Assembly (NCBI GenBank): GCA_036429605.1 | Contig: JAVFKD010000010.1 | Location: forward strand, 930,001-994,000 | Direction: 5' to 3' | Source of the DNA: Cladobotryum mycophilum | Lineage: Eukaryota > Ascomycota > Sordariomycetes > Hypocreales > Hypocreaceae | DNA length: 64,000 nucleotides | Part shown: positions 12,486 through 24,546 of the stretch, piece by piece | How positions within the stretch are numbered: the first letter of the stretch is position 1 | Layout of the letters: every line of letters starts with the position of its first letter | Position numbers and translations under genes: made by a program | The notes under the pieces: generated by a model | What the model was told of the DNA's origin: nothing | Database searches by the model: none | The model's input: only the letters and a program-made list of their open reading frames with translations

Positions 12486-15400
12486 ATGTTGGCTCTTGCA
12501 CTTGACACCACTAACATTCCCGCTTTGGATAGATTCCCAGAGTATACAGATCCTCTCCCAGCCATGTCTTCATCAATTCTCCCCAAGCCAAGGAATTTGG
12601 CTCAGATCCAGACCGCGGATTCAGACTCCAGCCGGGGTCCTTCGCCTCAGCCCACTCACTTCAGCGTTCTCCCTGCCAACGGCAATGGACACCGCACTCT
12701 GCGGTCCGCCACCGTCGGCTACATTGCCCCTGAGTTCAAGGGCAAGGTCGAGCAGATGAAAGCGGTCAAGACCATCATCACACAATCGGGATGGATTCCT
12801 GAGCCTCTGGTTGATGACCAGATCCAGTGGTTCTACGGCCAGCTTGGCATTGATGATGTCTACTTCCACATTGAGACCCCTGATGTCATTGCCAACCAAA
12901 TTACTTCTCTCTATGCCGCCAAGGTTGCTGCCCACTCCAGGGACGACAAGCAGGAGGAGATTCGCCTGGACATGGAAGCTCATGACCACGCCATCTACAT
13001 CGACACCAGCGAGCCTGGCAAGGGTCACGCAAGTGGACCCCGATACGAGTCCCGTCTCGAAGCAAAGTATCTGGATCACCAGGGCAGGTCAAAGTACCGC
13101 GTCGAGACCTTCCGTTCGCCAGCCGTCATTGGCGCCAGCCCCAACTCCAAGGCCACTCTCAGATGCTACTTCGTCTACCAGTGCCACTTCAAGCAAAGCC
13201 CCGAGTCTACCGACCCCAAGGAGACCAACCTCGAACTCATCTCCGATAATGGCTTCTGGCAAAAGGCCACTGCCAACACTAAGCAAATCTACCAAGAAAT
13301 CATTGACCTTGCCGTCAACCGAACGGGTCCTGTCATTGAGGTCTTCGACATTGAGGACTCTGCTGAGAAGCGACTTGTCGTTGCATTCCGCACACGAACT
13401 GCTCGCGGCATCTTCTCGACTCTCAGTGACTTGTACCACTACTATGGCGTTACGTCCTCCAGGAAGTACGTGGAACAGTTCTCCAATGGTATCACCATCA
13501 TGAGTGTTTACCTTCGCCCTGCACAAGCCGTGGATGGCTACTTCCCATCCATGGATCAGTCTATCCATCAAATCACAAAGGAAATCTCCTTGCTGTACTG
13601 CCTGCCCCTGAACAAGTTCCACCATCTCTTCGTTGCTGGTGAGCTTAGTCTTCAGGAGTCCGTCTATGCGCACTCCGCATGGGTGTTTGTCCAGCACTTC
13701 CTCAACAGACTCGGCCCCGAATATGCCTCCCTGTCAGAGATTTTGGACCCCGCGCAAAACGCCCACACAACTCTGCTATCTAAGCTCAAGCGCCGTCTGC
13801 GTACCGAAACCTTCACCCCCGACTACATCCTGGAGATTATCCAGTCATACCCTGATCTCGTCCGGTCTCTGTACGCCGCCTTTGCTAATGTCCACCTTAG
13901 TGTGGGACCGGACTACGACAAGAAGTTTATTGCCCCTACACCCGCCGTCGAGGTCATGTCCGATGAGAAGCTCAGACTCAAGATCTCCACCACGGTGGCC
14001 AACGAGCACGACGAGATGGTCATGACTGCGTTTAGAGTATTCAACAATGCCATTCTCAAGACCAACTACTTCACACCAACCAAGGTCGCCCTCAGCTTCC
14101 GCCTGGACCCCTCCTTCTTGCCTGAAGCCGAATACCCCAAGTCCCTGTACGGCATGTTCCTTGTCATTAGCGCTGAATCTCGAGGCTTTCACCTTCGTTT
14201 CCGAGACATTTCTCGTGGTGGCATCCGTATTGTCAAGTCCCGTAGCAAGGAGGCCTACGGCATCAACGCCCGTAACCTGTTTGACGAAAACTACGGTCTT
14301 GCCAACACCCAGCAGCGCAAGAACAAGGATATTCCTGAAGGTGGATCCAAGGGTGTCATTCTCTTGGACCCCAAGCAACAGGACAAGGCCACGGAAGCAT
14401 TCGAGAAGTACATTGATAGTATCTTGGATCTTTTGCTTCCTGCAGAGACTCCCGGTATCAAGAACCCAATCGTGGATCTCTATGGAAAGCAGGAGATTCT
14501 CTTCATGGGCCCCGACGAGAACACTGCCGACTTGGTTGACTGGGCTACCGAGCACGCCAAGACTCGAGGTGCACCCTGGTGGAAGTCTTTCTTCACTGGC
14601 AAGTCCCAGAGACTCGGTGGTATTCCTCACGACAAGTACGGAATGACTACTCTGTCGGTGCGCGAGTATGTCAAGGGTATCTACCGCAAGCTTGATCTCG
14701 ATCCCTCGACGGTTCGAAAGATGCAGACCGGTGGACCTGATGGTGATTTGGGAAGCAATGAAATCCTGCTGGGTAATGAAAAGTACACCGCCATCGTGGA
14801 TGGTTCTGGTGTGCTGGTGGATCCCAACGGGCTTGACAAGGAAGAGCTTGTCCGCCTTGCCAGGAAGCGTGTCATGATCAGCGAGTTTGACATGAGCAAG
14901 CTCTCCAAGGATGGTTTCCGAGTGCTTTGCGACGAGAACAACGTGACTCTTCCTAACGGAGAGGTTATCGCCAATGGAACCTCGTTCCGAAACACTTACC
15001 ACTTGCGGGATACCGGCATCACGGACGCCTTTGTGCCGTGTGGTGGTCGTCCCGAGTCTATCGATCTCATTTCGGTCAATAGGTTGATCAATGACGGCAA
15101 GTCGACCATCCCTTACATTGTCGAGGGTGCCAATCTCTTCATCACCCAGGATGCCAAGCTGCGTCTTGAGGCAGCTGGATGCATCCTGTACAAGGACGCA
15201 TCTGCCAACAAGGGAGGTGTCACATCATCATCCCTCGAGGTTCTTGCCTCGCTCTCCTTTGACGATGAGGGCTTCAGCGACAACATGTGCGTCGACCAGG
15301 CTACTGGTGAAGTTCCCCAGTTCTACCAAGATTACGTGAAGGAGGTCCAAGCCAAGATCCAAGAGAATGCGAGACTTGAGTTTGAGGCCATCTGGCGCGA

Positions 15401-15826
15401 GCACGAGGAGACTGGTCTACCCCGATCGGTTCTCTCTGATAACCTTTCATGGGCCATTACAGATCTTGACGAGAAGCTCCAGCACTCTGATCTCTGGGCC
15501 AATGAGAAGATTCGCCACGCTGTATTGAAGGATGCTCTGCCCAAGCTGCTTCAGAACAAGATTGGTGTAGACACCATCATTTCTCGAGTACCCGACAGCT
15601 ATCTGAGGGCCATCTTTGGTAGCTACCTGGCCAGTCGATTCGTCTACGAATTTGGCAGCCAGCCTAGCCAGTTTGCCTTCTTTGACTTGTAAGTATATAC
15701 CCTATCCATATGACATGAGATGACAATGATGCTAACTCGAGAAATAGTATGTCAAAGAAGTTGGCGCAACTTTCGGGTCAAAATGGAACGGAGCAGGTTC
15801 GCCGAATGTCTGTTAGCGGTCGATAA
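12486..15826 (+). CDS. GDH2: NAD-specific glutamate dehydrogenase (large fungal type)
   Basis: Exon 1 is 12486-15688 and exon 2 is 15748-15826, joined by a GTAAGT...ATAG intron with GCTAAC branch, giving 1093 aa. The enzyme oxidises glutamate to 2-oxoglutarate and ammonium with NAD+, releasing nitrogen during growth on amino acids. The N-terminal 500 residues are the long regulatory region of this class, including GYIAPEFKGKVEQMK. The catalytic domain has the lysine motif IPEGGSKGVI near residue 616, and the dinucleotide fold has TGGPDGDLGSNE near 748. IPYIVEGANLFIT and KDASANKGGVTSSS follow. Length matches fungal homologues (about 1050-1100 aa). ATG 12486 has A at -3; an in-frame ATG at 12564 (MSSSILPKP) is an alternative start. 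Confidence 0.96.
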
Positions 15827-16968
15827 ATGGGATAGCGTTTTGTGAGATTGATTTGATTTGATTGATTGATTTCTGATTTTTGTTTTGTTTGGCGTTTAAG
15901 CGTGTTCTGATTCACTTCGATGGGTATGCAAAAAAAGACGAATGAATGGTCAAGGGATTAGAGTTATGAGGATAATATCATGTAATAGAATTATCGTTAT
16001 ATGGTTCATTGAATACAGCTGTTACAGCGTGGAAACGTAAATGCTTTTGTCACTTGAGCTTGACGAGTGAAGTGGTTTGTTGTGGTTGAGGGAGGAGTCT
16101 TGGGTGGCTGATAGGGGGCTACGCTCACCTCTTCTGGCACCGCTGTGAACCTACGGGCGTAGACCTTTGTCCATTTGATTATTATAACACTTTGTACTAA
16201 GTAGGGGAAATTATGTAGCGATAATATGGAACAGAATAGTCATAATAACGATGGCTCGTCCCGCCCGCTCCCGATAGACCAACCTATTAACTCTATTCTA
16301 TATCTCTATAGGATGGCCAAGAAATCATCTGTTGTCGAATTTACCATGTGCACCCGGCAAAGATGAATTCTGGGTCCATCTCATGTACCGCGGCAGATAT
16401 GTACAAGTAAGTAGTATGCGTCTGACCCCCCTGCAAACGACACACTCACCGAGAACGTTGGAACCCCTGTTACTGAAAACCAGGACTTGCATTTCAGCGT
16501 GTCAGGGTCTTTTCAGGTACCTGCTGTGTCACACTATGGAGTGCTATTAAGATGTTGGCAAGTTTTTTTTCTTTTTCTTTCTTTTCTTTCTTTCTTTCTT
16601 CCAAGCAAGCAAGGGTGATTGATGATGCCTCGCATTGGTAAAGTGGTATGACATGGGTAATGTGTCGTGATATCTAAATACTACGTGGTAATTTTACTTT
16701 TTAGATGAAAACTTACGTATCTTAACTGGTGGCTGGCCATTGGGTGATGTGATGGGAAGAGCACGTGGGAATGTGATGAGAGAGGGAAGCGATGTGACGG
16801 GAACAGCTGAGGGTGCATGAGGCTGAGGTGGAATGCGTCTCAAGAAGGGGGAGGGAGCATTGGGGAGGGGGAGAGATGCATATGCGGGAGCCTTGATGTT
16901 AGAGGACTTGCATGCAGGAGGAGTTACCTATGATTCGCCTTACCCATTGGTTGTTGGTGCATTAAGGT

Positions 16969-17044
16969 TGTAGGTAGTAGTAGTTGATGTAGGTAGTAGT
17001 AGTTGATGTAGGTAGTAGTAGTTGATGTAGGTAGTAGTAGTTGA
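16969..17044. repeat. four perfect tandem copies of a 19-bp unit
   Basis: The unit TGTAGGTAGTAGTAGTTGA repeats four times without a mismatch (16969, 16988, 17007, 17026), then decays into TGTGAG. Perfect copies suggest recent slippage, so copy number probably varies between strains. Confidence 0.95.
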
Positions 17045-17766
17045 TGTGAGAGGAAATTGATTGAAAATTATTTTTTGTTTCTATTTGTATTTTGATGCCC
17101 AAGATAGGGTCACGATGGATGAGAATGAGAATGATAGGAGAGGATAGGTAGATGTCAAGTATGGAGTAGACGTCGCTGTCTTTTTTACGTGGCGCGTGTC
17201 TGTCGGCCTGTCTGGGGGGGATGCAGGGGTTCCCAAAAACGTGTGTCCTTGTCGTTGGAGAAGCGAGTAAGAGGGTGAGAGACGACGACAACGGACGACA
17301 GATGACAAGTCTTGAAGATGAAGAGAGAGAGAGAAAGAAAGAGAGAGAGTTTCCAGCCACAACGAATGATTTCGTGTCTGTCCATCTCGATCGTCAGCGG
17401 CCGCTTACCCACCCCCTTTTTGTTGTCCATCACAATTGATCAACTTGTCCTTTTTCTTCTTCTTCTTCTTCTTTCCGGGTTTGATGCACGTCTGCCTGAT
17501 TTCAAGGTAGAAAAAAAGGATCCATTGAATCAATGTTTGACACACACACACACACACAACATGATGACCGAGTCAAGACAAAAGAGACAGGGCGCGGGGA
17601 CCAAGTAACAAAAAAGAAAAGAAAAGAGAAAAAAGAAGGTCTTGGCTAGAATACGTTAGACGGGCGGGTTGGACGTGTGTGTGTGTGCCAAGTGCTGCTG
17701 CTGCTTTACATCCATGGGTGCTGAGATGCTGAGACACTTTATTGCAAATTGCGCCACCCACCACCC

Positions 17767-17810
17767 ACCATCCACTGTCCACTGTCCACTGTCCACCATC
17801 CACCACACCA
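17767..17810. repeat. short CCACTGT/CCACCAT tandem repeat
   Basis: Successive heptamers of the CCACTGT and CCACCAT type form a small imperfect tandem array. It looks like simple-sequence expansion. Confidence 0.7.
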
Positions 17811-18881
17811 GCCAGCCTGCACATGCAATGCAATGCATCCATGCATGCAAGCCCCGGGCAGGCGGGCTTTTCTGCGAATTAGAGCTTGGGTTGGGTCCTT
17901 TCACAGTGGAGAGAGGCTCTATCTATCTCTCCATCTCTCTATCGCAGCCCGGGCTCTTATTATTAGTGACTGTGACTTTTATTATTAGCTGTTGTGCTCA
18001 AGCCTATGGATGGATGGACAAGCCTGTGAACAAGGCCCCCCCCAAAGTTTAACTCGCGGGCGGCCTTTGACGCTGACACTGTCTCTCCGTCTGTCTCCGT
18101 CTCTCTTCTGAAAGAAAAAAGCCAAAGCCAAAGCCAAAGCCAACCAACCAACCCCCTCCCTCTCTCACCCTCTGGCCTCCTCCCTATGACGATCCAGTCA
18201 GACAACCTTGAACAGAGACAGAGACAGAGACAAGACAAGGCAAGACAAGACAAGACTCGTGTCCGCCATCGAAACCCCATTTACCGCATTCCATTCTATT
18301 CCGTCATATCTTTTTTTCTTTTCTTGTCAGTTCGGAGAGAGAGAGAAAAAAAGAGAGAGAGAGAGAGACGCCTCGCGCACGCCACAGGGGGCTCTAACTA
18401 AACGCAACGGCCGTTTAAGCTAAATAAAGGGGAAAAGAAAGAGAGTAAAAAAGAGGTGACAAGTGTTTAAAGAGTGGGAAGAGGAGAAGCAAACAGATGT
18501 TATATTTGACGATCCATCTTTGTCACATCATTGACCTGACCCCGCTATAAACTTCTTTTATTTTTATTTTTATTTTTACTTCAAAGGACCTTTCATTGCC
18601 TTGGTTTTTATTTTATTTTATTTTCTTTTCTTTCTTTTCCTTTCTTCGGAGATCGCCATACGTTTTGAAACCACAGGTCGGGATAGTACATGATTGACTG
18701 GGGTTAGAGGAAGAGAGTGAGGGACACACCCACACGCTGAGACGACGCATATCCACTCCCATCATTTTGATTGATATTCCTGTTTGGATTGGATGCTTTT
18801 GGAAGTTCCCCACGCCGATTGCCATCGGAGACGCAGACGCATTCATCATTGTCACCATCGTCATCGTCACCACCATTCGCC

Positions 18882-21800
18882 ATGACGAGGGCAACAATTG
18901 TTCGTGCCGGTACGTATTTCATTTCCTACCTTGCCAATTGTCTTCCGCAAATAGTCTCTGCCATTATTGTTCTTCTTTCCCAACCCAACGCACTGCGCCC
19001 GCTTCGCACAGCTGGGTTCAACGTCTGGTTTTCCCGGTGGTCCTTGCTCCCCTCTCCCTCCCAGTCCCGGGGGCTCCAGTTCCTGTTCCTGTTCCATGTT
19101 ATGCGTATTATATGCCCATGCCTAGGTAAGGCAAGGTAGATGCCCATCTTTATTTTCCCGCGACAATCCATCCCCAAGAAAGAAAAGAAGAAGAAAAAAT
19201 AAGAATAATCGATCCCCTGCATCGCTTTTTCTCCATATCCGAGAGGGACGGAGAGGGACCACCTACCTGCCTACATACCCACCCAGCCCCCGTTTCAACC
19301 TCCTTGGTTTGAATTTCACTCTATTCCAAGAAAAGACGAGAACAAGACCAGGGGTCTCTCTTTTTTTCTTCTTTTTCCTCTTCTTTTATTTACTGGGGTT
19401 TCCATTCCTCCAAAGATTCATCCATCTCCCCTTGTACCTTTTTTTTTCTTACTTGTACTACTTGTTACTTGTACTTCCAATTGGTCGTTTTTGGTTCCTT
19501 CCTCTAACAAACCCCTGCGCCCTTGCTGGTCTGGTCTGTCTTTGTTTCGAGAAGGAATCACCACCATCCATTCTTGCCTCGTTTGACGCGAGACACGTGA
19601 GGTTCCGTTTTGATTGCATCGAAGCAGGCCTCTCTTTTTCTTTTCCTTCCTTTTCACTTCAATCAATACTTGAATACCTGCGTCGTATTACCTTTTCACA
19701 TCTTCTTCTTCTTCTTTCACTGACCAGTCGTTTGTGTCTTTTTCTTTTGGTGACAAATAGACACGATCGATCTCCAAGATCATCATTCTCCGTCGGCGTC
19801 GGATCAGTCTGCTCATCGAAACAACGACACCTCATCCACTTCTCCCTTCGCCCCCCACCAAGCAGAGACACTGCGCGAGGTCGCCCACCAAACCGCCGAG
19901 GAGGAATCTCGCAGCCCGCGTGTGCTCTCTTGGGCGGACGACACAGATTACAGCGCAGTAGCTTCCATCATCGACAGCATGGACGTCTACCAGCAGAGAC
20001 AGCAGCAGCAGCAGCAGCAGGATGCGCTGGCCGTGGCGCAAAACGGCGGCGTATCCTCCAACGCAGACGAAGACGACATCGAGGACGATGGCGACATGGA
20101 CGATGATATGATGGATAGGATCTCGAGCTCGCCCTCGATTGATGATGGTGGGTGCTGCCCCGTTCCCGGCACGCCTAGGGCATGGCCGCGGCGCGTATCG
20201 TCCCTTTCAAGCACCCAGAGGAGTCTCTGGTCCCCCTACCACCTCCCAGCACAAGCACAGATACACATTGCCCCCAGGTTGGAATGGCGACTGCGGAACA
20301 GTGCGCTTGCCATGATCGTCTTCCACATGGTGAGTATGACGAGTACCATCGACACGACAGCGACGACGACGACGACGACGAATGCGACGAATGCGGCGAT
20401 CGACACCACCTATCCGAAAAGGACGATGCAAGTGATGAGGCGGAAGTGGTGTTTGAGAGCAATCATGATTCGAGGCAGACTTTGGATACCGGGGGTTAGC
20501 ATCCTGCGGTTGAGGAGGATGCATATCACGGATGGAGGATTTACCGACCCCAACTCGAAACGGTTGAAGAACTACCGGAGCTTGAATCAGCTGATCCGAA
20601 CGATAACGGCGATGACGACGACGACGACCCTGCGATCGAATACGACAAAGTATACGACATGCCCCTCATGTTTCCCTACGAAGAATCCTTTGAAGATGAT
20701 GATTCCGACTTCTCCCTTCCTGACGATCCACACTTCATTGAATCTGGCTGGGCGGCTGAATGCTTACATGAATCAGAGGATATCGATTTCGAATTCGTTT
20801 ACGCGCTCCACACCTTTGTGGCCACCGTCGAGGGCCAGGCAAACGCGACCAAGGGCGACACCATGGTTTTGCTAGATGACAGCAACAGTTACTGGTGGTT
20901 GGTGAGGGTAGTCAAGGATAGTAGCATTGGTGGGTTCCACGTCCCCCATATATAGACATGGGAATCTTGACTGATTACGGCAGGTTACCTACCGGCCGAA
21001 CACATCGAGACGCCAACCGAAAGATTAGCCCGCTTGAACAAGCACAGGAACATTGATGTATGCATATTTTCGTTGCTTTACTTTCGAGGACATGACTGAC
21101 GTGGGCTAGCTCTCCGCCGCCATGTTGGGAGACCAGGGACCAAAGCAGAAACCCGGTGCCTTCAACTCAATAGTCAAGAGGAAAAAGGCGACGGTTACTT
21201 TTGCGGAGCCTACCTATGTTGATTACTCCGATTTCGACTATTCTACTGACGAAGAAGACATTGACGAACTCTTTGGTCCAAATTCCGAAAAATCTCAAGA
21301 AACCGACAAGGACCCAGCGTCCAAACAGAGCACAGGTCACGATGGCGCCGACGACAGCGCTCGGGTGGAGCCCCTCAGGACCAAGGTGTCAAAGGAGGCC
21401 AAGGATCTTAGGGTGGTTGAAAGGGATGAGCCTTCGGACGAGGAGGAGTCTAGAAGCAGCAGCGAGATGCAAGACGACAAGTCAAACAGCCCAAGCAGAT
21501 CTAAAATGGGCACGGTCAGGAATACTGACTCATTCTTTAGAGATGAAGAAACAAAGAAGATCACTCTCACACCTAACTTGTTACGGGATGACAACACACC
21601 TAGGCAGTCTAGTGAATCTCTCACCAAGGATGGGAAGGCTAGAACTAGCATGGAGAAGCTGGAGAGGGAGCTTGTATCCGACAAGGAGCGTAAGAAGCTT
21701 AGCAAGGAGAAGGAAAAGAAGGAAAAGGAGAAGAAACCAAACGTCATCCGCAGCTTCTTCTCAAGAAAGGATAAGAAGAGATCATCTGATGAAGATGCGC

Positions 21801-22922
21801 AGGCGGAGGTCATGTCTGAACCTCGGGACAGCGATGAGCGTCCAATGTCAGAACCAACATCACCCGAAAAGTCTCCAAAGCAGGCCGGCAGGCTGCAGAA
21901 GCCACAGGCCCGAGTAGAGCCTACACTCTCCGCTAAGCCTGCTGCGGCACAGTCGTCAACCATTGAGCTTGCGTCGTATTTGGCTGAGAGCCGGATCAAT
22001 AACGTCTCGAATGTGCCTCCGCCGTCTATGCGCATTGTTAATCCAGAGACAAACGAGGCACGAGACATACCGTCCACTCTACCACAAAAGGTCCGCGAGG
22101 CATCTCGAGAGAGAGCCAACTCGGCTGCCGCTCAGCGCGTGGGAAGTCCCAAGGTCTTGTCAGCACGCATGCGTAGCGCAAGTGCCGGTCCGGACGCGAA
22201 ACCTCAAAAGGCGACGAGGGCGCTTACTCGTATGGATCTGGATGACTCTGATGATTCCGATGAAGGCGAAGCTCTTATGCAACAGGCTCCACAGCCATCC
22301 GCGTCGACCTCTACGGGGGCAAGCAAGGAGCACAAGGACCAGCCTGTACGACCTGCCCTCCCTGGAGCATTCCCCAATAGCTTCCAGTCCAGTGCATCGG
22401 CATCTAGTGACAAGACAATCACACCTCGCCAATCCCTGCAAAGTCCCTTGGATCGCTACGCCGACTCACCAGCGCCCATGTCTCCTCTATCTCCTGGCAA
22501 CTCTTCTAATCCTCCGGCTCTCATGGCTGATACCGAATCGCCAGCGGACCGCTCGCCCACAGCTTCACCGTCTCCGGAACTAGTACCGTCGATTGATGAC
22601 ATACCAAAGAGCAGCAACTCTTCCAGCACTGGCAAGGAGCAAGTCTGGGATGACACGAAGTTGCGAGCCTTCTTCGATGAGGGCGATCATATCCGTGATC
22701 TCTTGACTGTGGTGTATGACAAGTCAGACGTGATACCCGCGGGCCATGATCATCCTGTTGTTGGGGGATTGTTCCGTGAACAGAACGCCAAATTGGCAGA
22801 GATAACAACAGTAAGTATTTTATGTGTTTATATGAGATGGCGGATGCTAACTTTTATAGCAACTTGATAACATGCTTGGAGATTGGCTCGCGCGAAAGCA
22901 ACGACACCGAGGGACGATATAG
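18882..22922 (+). CDS. SH3-domain protein of the Bud14 type (polarity/actin regulator)
   Basis: Model: 18882-18909, 19761-20329, 20500-20929, 20984-21057, 21110-22810 and 22860-22922, 954 aa, all GT-AG. The N-terminus MTRATIVRA joins DTIDLQDHHSP across an 851-nt intron. A poly-Q run, acidic Asp runs and GCCPVPGTPRAWPRR follow. The SH3 domain is FVYALHTFVATVEGQANAT to IGYLPAEHIETP, with the WW pair of the ligand groove in SNSYWWLV. After it come acidic and basic low-complexity regions and a conserved end with FREQNAKLAEITT and QLDNMLGDWLARK. Yeast Bud14 directs a Glc7 phosphatase and restrains formin at polarity sites; transfer of that role is inference. The 170-nt intron 20330-20499 is the weakest part: it has a perfect GTGAGT donor and removes an in-frame TAG, but no clear branch site, and its other frame looks coding. 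Confidence 0.8.
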
Positions 22923-24546
22923 ACGACTCCATAATCGCATACCGTACGCTCTGCATCTTCCAACATGGCATCGAGCTGGCTTTTTCGTTATCAGGACTGG
23001 GACATATTTCTTGGGCGTTGGGTATAAATCGGATATGACTATGAGTGGACGAGGCAACGCTTCCCTGTTTCGTCTCGTCGAGTAATTTGGTCTTTTTTTT
23101 TGTTGTATAATGGGTCTTTCTTTTGTTGCATGGTGATGATATGATATACAAAATAACATTGTTTTGTTACGTAGCCCAAAAAGGGGGGCTACGGGGGGAC
23201 TGGGAGGGATACATGTTTGTTTTAGTACTTATTGTGCTTTTCTTTTTCTCTCTTACTCGGGACATCCTGCTGGTCCGTTGAGCTCTTTTTCTGTCAGAGC
23301 GCGGGCTGGGATTTTTTCCGAGGATTGTTTGATAGTGTCTTTTCTGGAACTTGAATGGTACTGGCCCTGGTGGCTTGGTAGCTATTTGGGAGGGGGACTA
23401 TTAGGTTCTTAATGTTTTTTTGGGGGGGACGAAGGGAGGGGAGAATGAGTGAGGAGGGTGTGTTTGTGTTATACCCAGGATTGTGCAATGGGATGGATTC
23501 GATGGAGGGGGAGATGTTGTTTTGTATAGTATTGGGGGTGAGGGTGGTGGTGAATGAAAAGGGATTGATGATGATGAATTTTGTTGCGTTTGTGATGCTT
23601 GGACTTGACTGAGATTAGAACACGGCGGTTTGACTAATATCTGTAGGAATGTAAGGGTTATTTGCTACTGCGCAATTAACAGTTCTATTTTTTTTTTGTA
23701 TCAATAATATTCATGGATCCCATTGATTCTCACGAGTACTAATGTTAGAATATGTGCTTGGTGTTTATAGCAGGTGCGTCGAGCGCTGGTTCATCTCCCC
23801 GCTAATGTACTCAGGAAAGCGCCGCCAGAGGATACAATTTTCCATGTCATCACTTCCGACCTAAAAATTACAACTTGAAGAAAACATTTCAAGTCAACCA
23901 AAGTTTCATGCCGAATCCAAACCGGCGATTTCTGGATGGTCAGTATGATGTCGTCCGTGGCTTTGTTCCCCGAGGCATCTATCCTCTTTTTATAGCACCC
24001 CGCTAATCATTCTGTTAGCGGTATGGTGGGATGCGACGTCGGGACGTGCCGGTGACGTTGGTGCCAGGGACTCCCGAGTGCGCAAACGACATGTGGATGA
24101 TCTCTTCAGTCAGTCGTCCATGTTAATGCATGATGAAAGGGCGGGATGATAATAACAAGGTCGAAGAATGTAACGGAAACTGAAAGAAATAAAGAGATTT
24201 AGGAGTGATGAGAGGAATCACGAACAGCGAGGGTGATTGGCAAGGGGGAAAGGGCAATCCTCAAGAAGCACAGAACTCAAGGAAGCCTCCCCATCTGCTT
24301 GATGTGGGTTTCCTCTCCAATTCGGGTTGGATTCGCGGGTGCGTTTTTTTGTCGTGCCATGTGGTTCGCATGAAGGCGACAGTCAACGAAGAGACGGTTG
24401 CGAGATTATTGGCTCGCTTATATACTGGGGTTGGGCATTGAGTGCCCAAGATGCGACGAGAGCCGCTTCCACCTCAAAAGACTCCCCTCTGACAAAGTGA
24501 ACTCAAACTTACGATTCTTCTCATCAATATCAGCAATTTGAACGCC
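22923..24546. other. spacer between SH3 gene and NACHT gene
   Basis: The first 250 bases are probably the 3' UTR of the SH3 gene. The rest holds G-rich and T-rich tracts and no credible ORF. A TATA-like element lies at 24418-24425. Confidence 0.5.
24418..24425 (+). promoter_or_regulatory. TATA-like element upstream of the NACHT gene
   Basis: TTATATAC lies about 125 bases before ATG 24547, a usual TATA distance in filamentous fungi when a leader of 50-100 nt follows. No other promoter element is clear. Confidence 0.4.

Larger units (their letters stand above)
15827..18881. other. repeat-rich spacer between NAD-GDH and the SH3 gene
   Basis: Holds the NAD-GDH 3' UTR, tandem repeats (16969-17044 and 17767-17810), runs of CAGAGA and CAAGA units near 18205-18256, and AAAGCC units near 18120. 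Nothing in it is a supportable gene. The AT-rich stretch just before 18700 and the downstream pyrimidine tracts probably belong to the promoter and leader of the SH3 gene. Confidence 0.55.

Noticed and set aside
13845..15002. 385-codon ORF antisense to NAD-GDH
   Set aside because: It lies fully inside a conserved enzyme gene and follows its codon pattern on the other strand. Long antisense ORFs are a known by-product of GC-ending codon bias. No start context or splice support.
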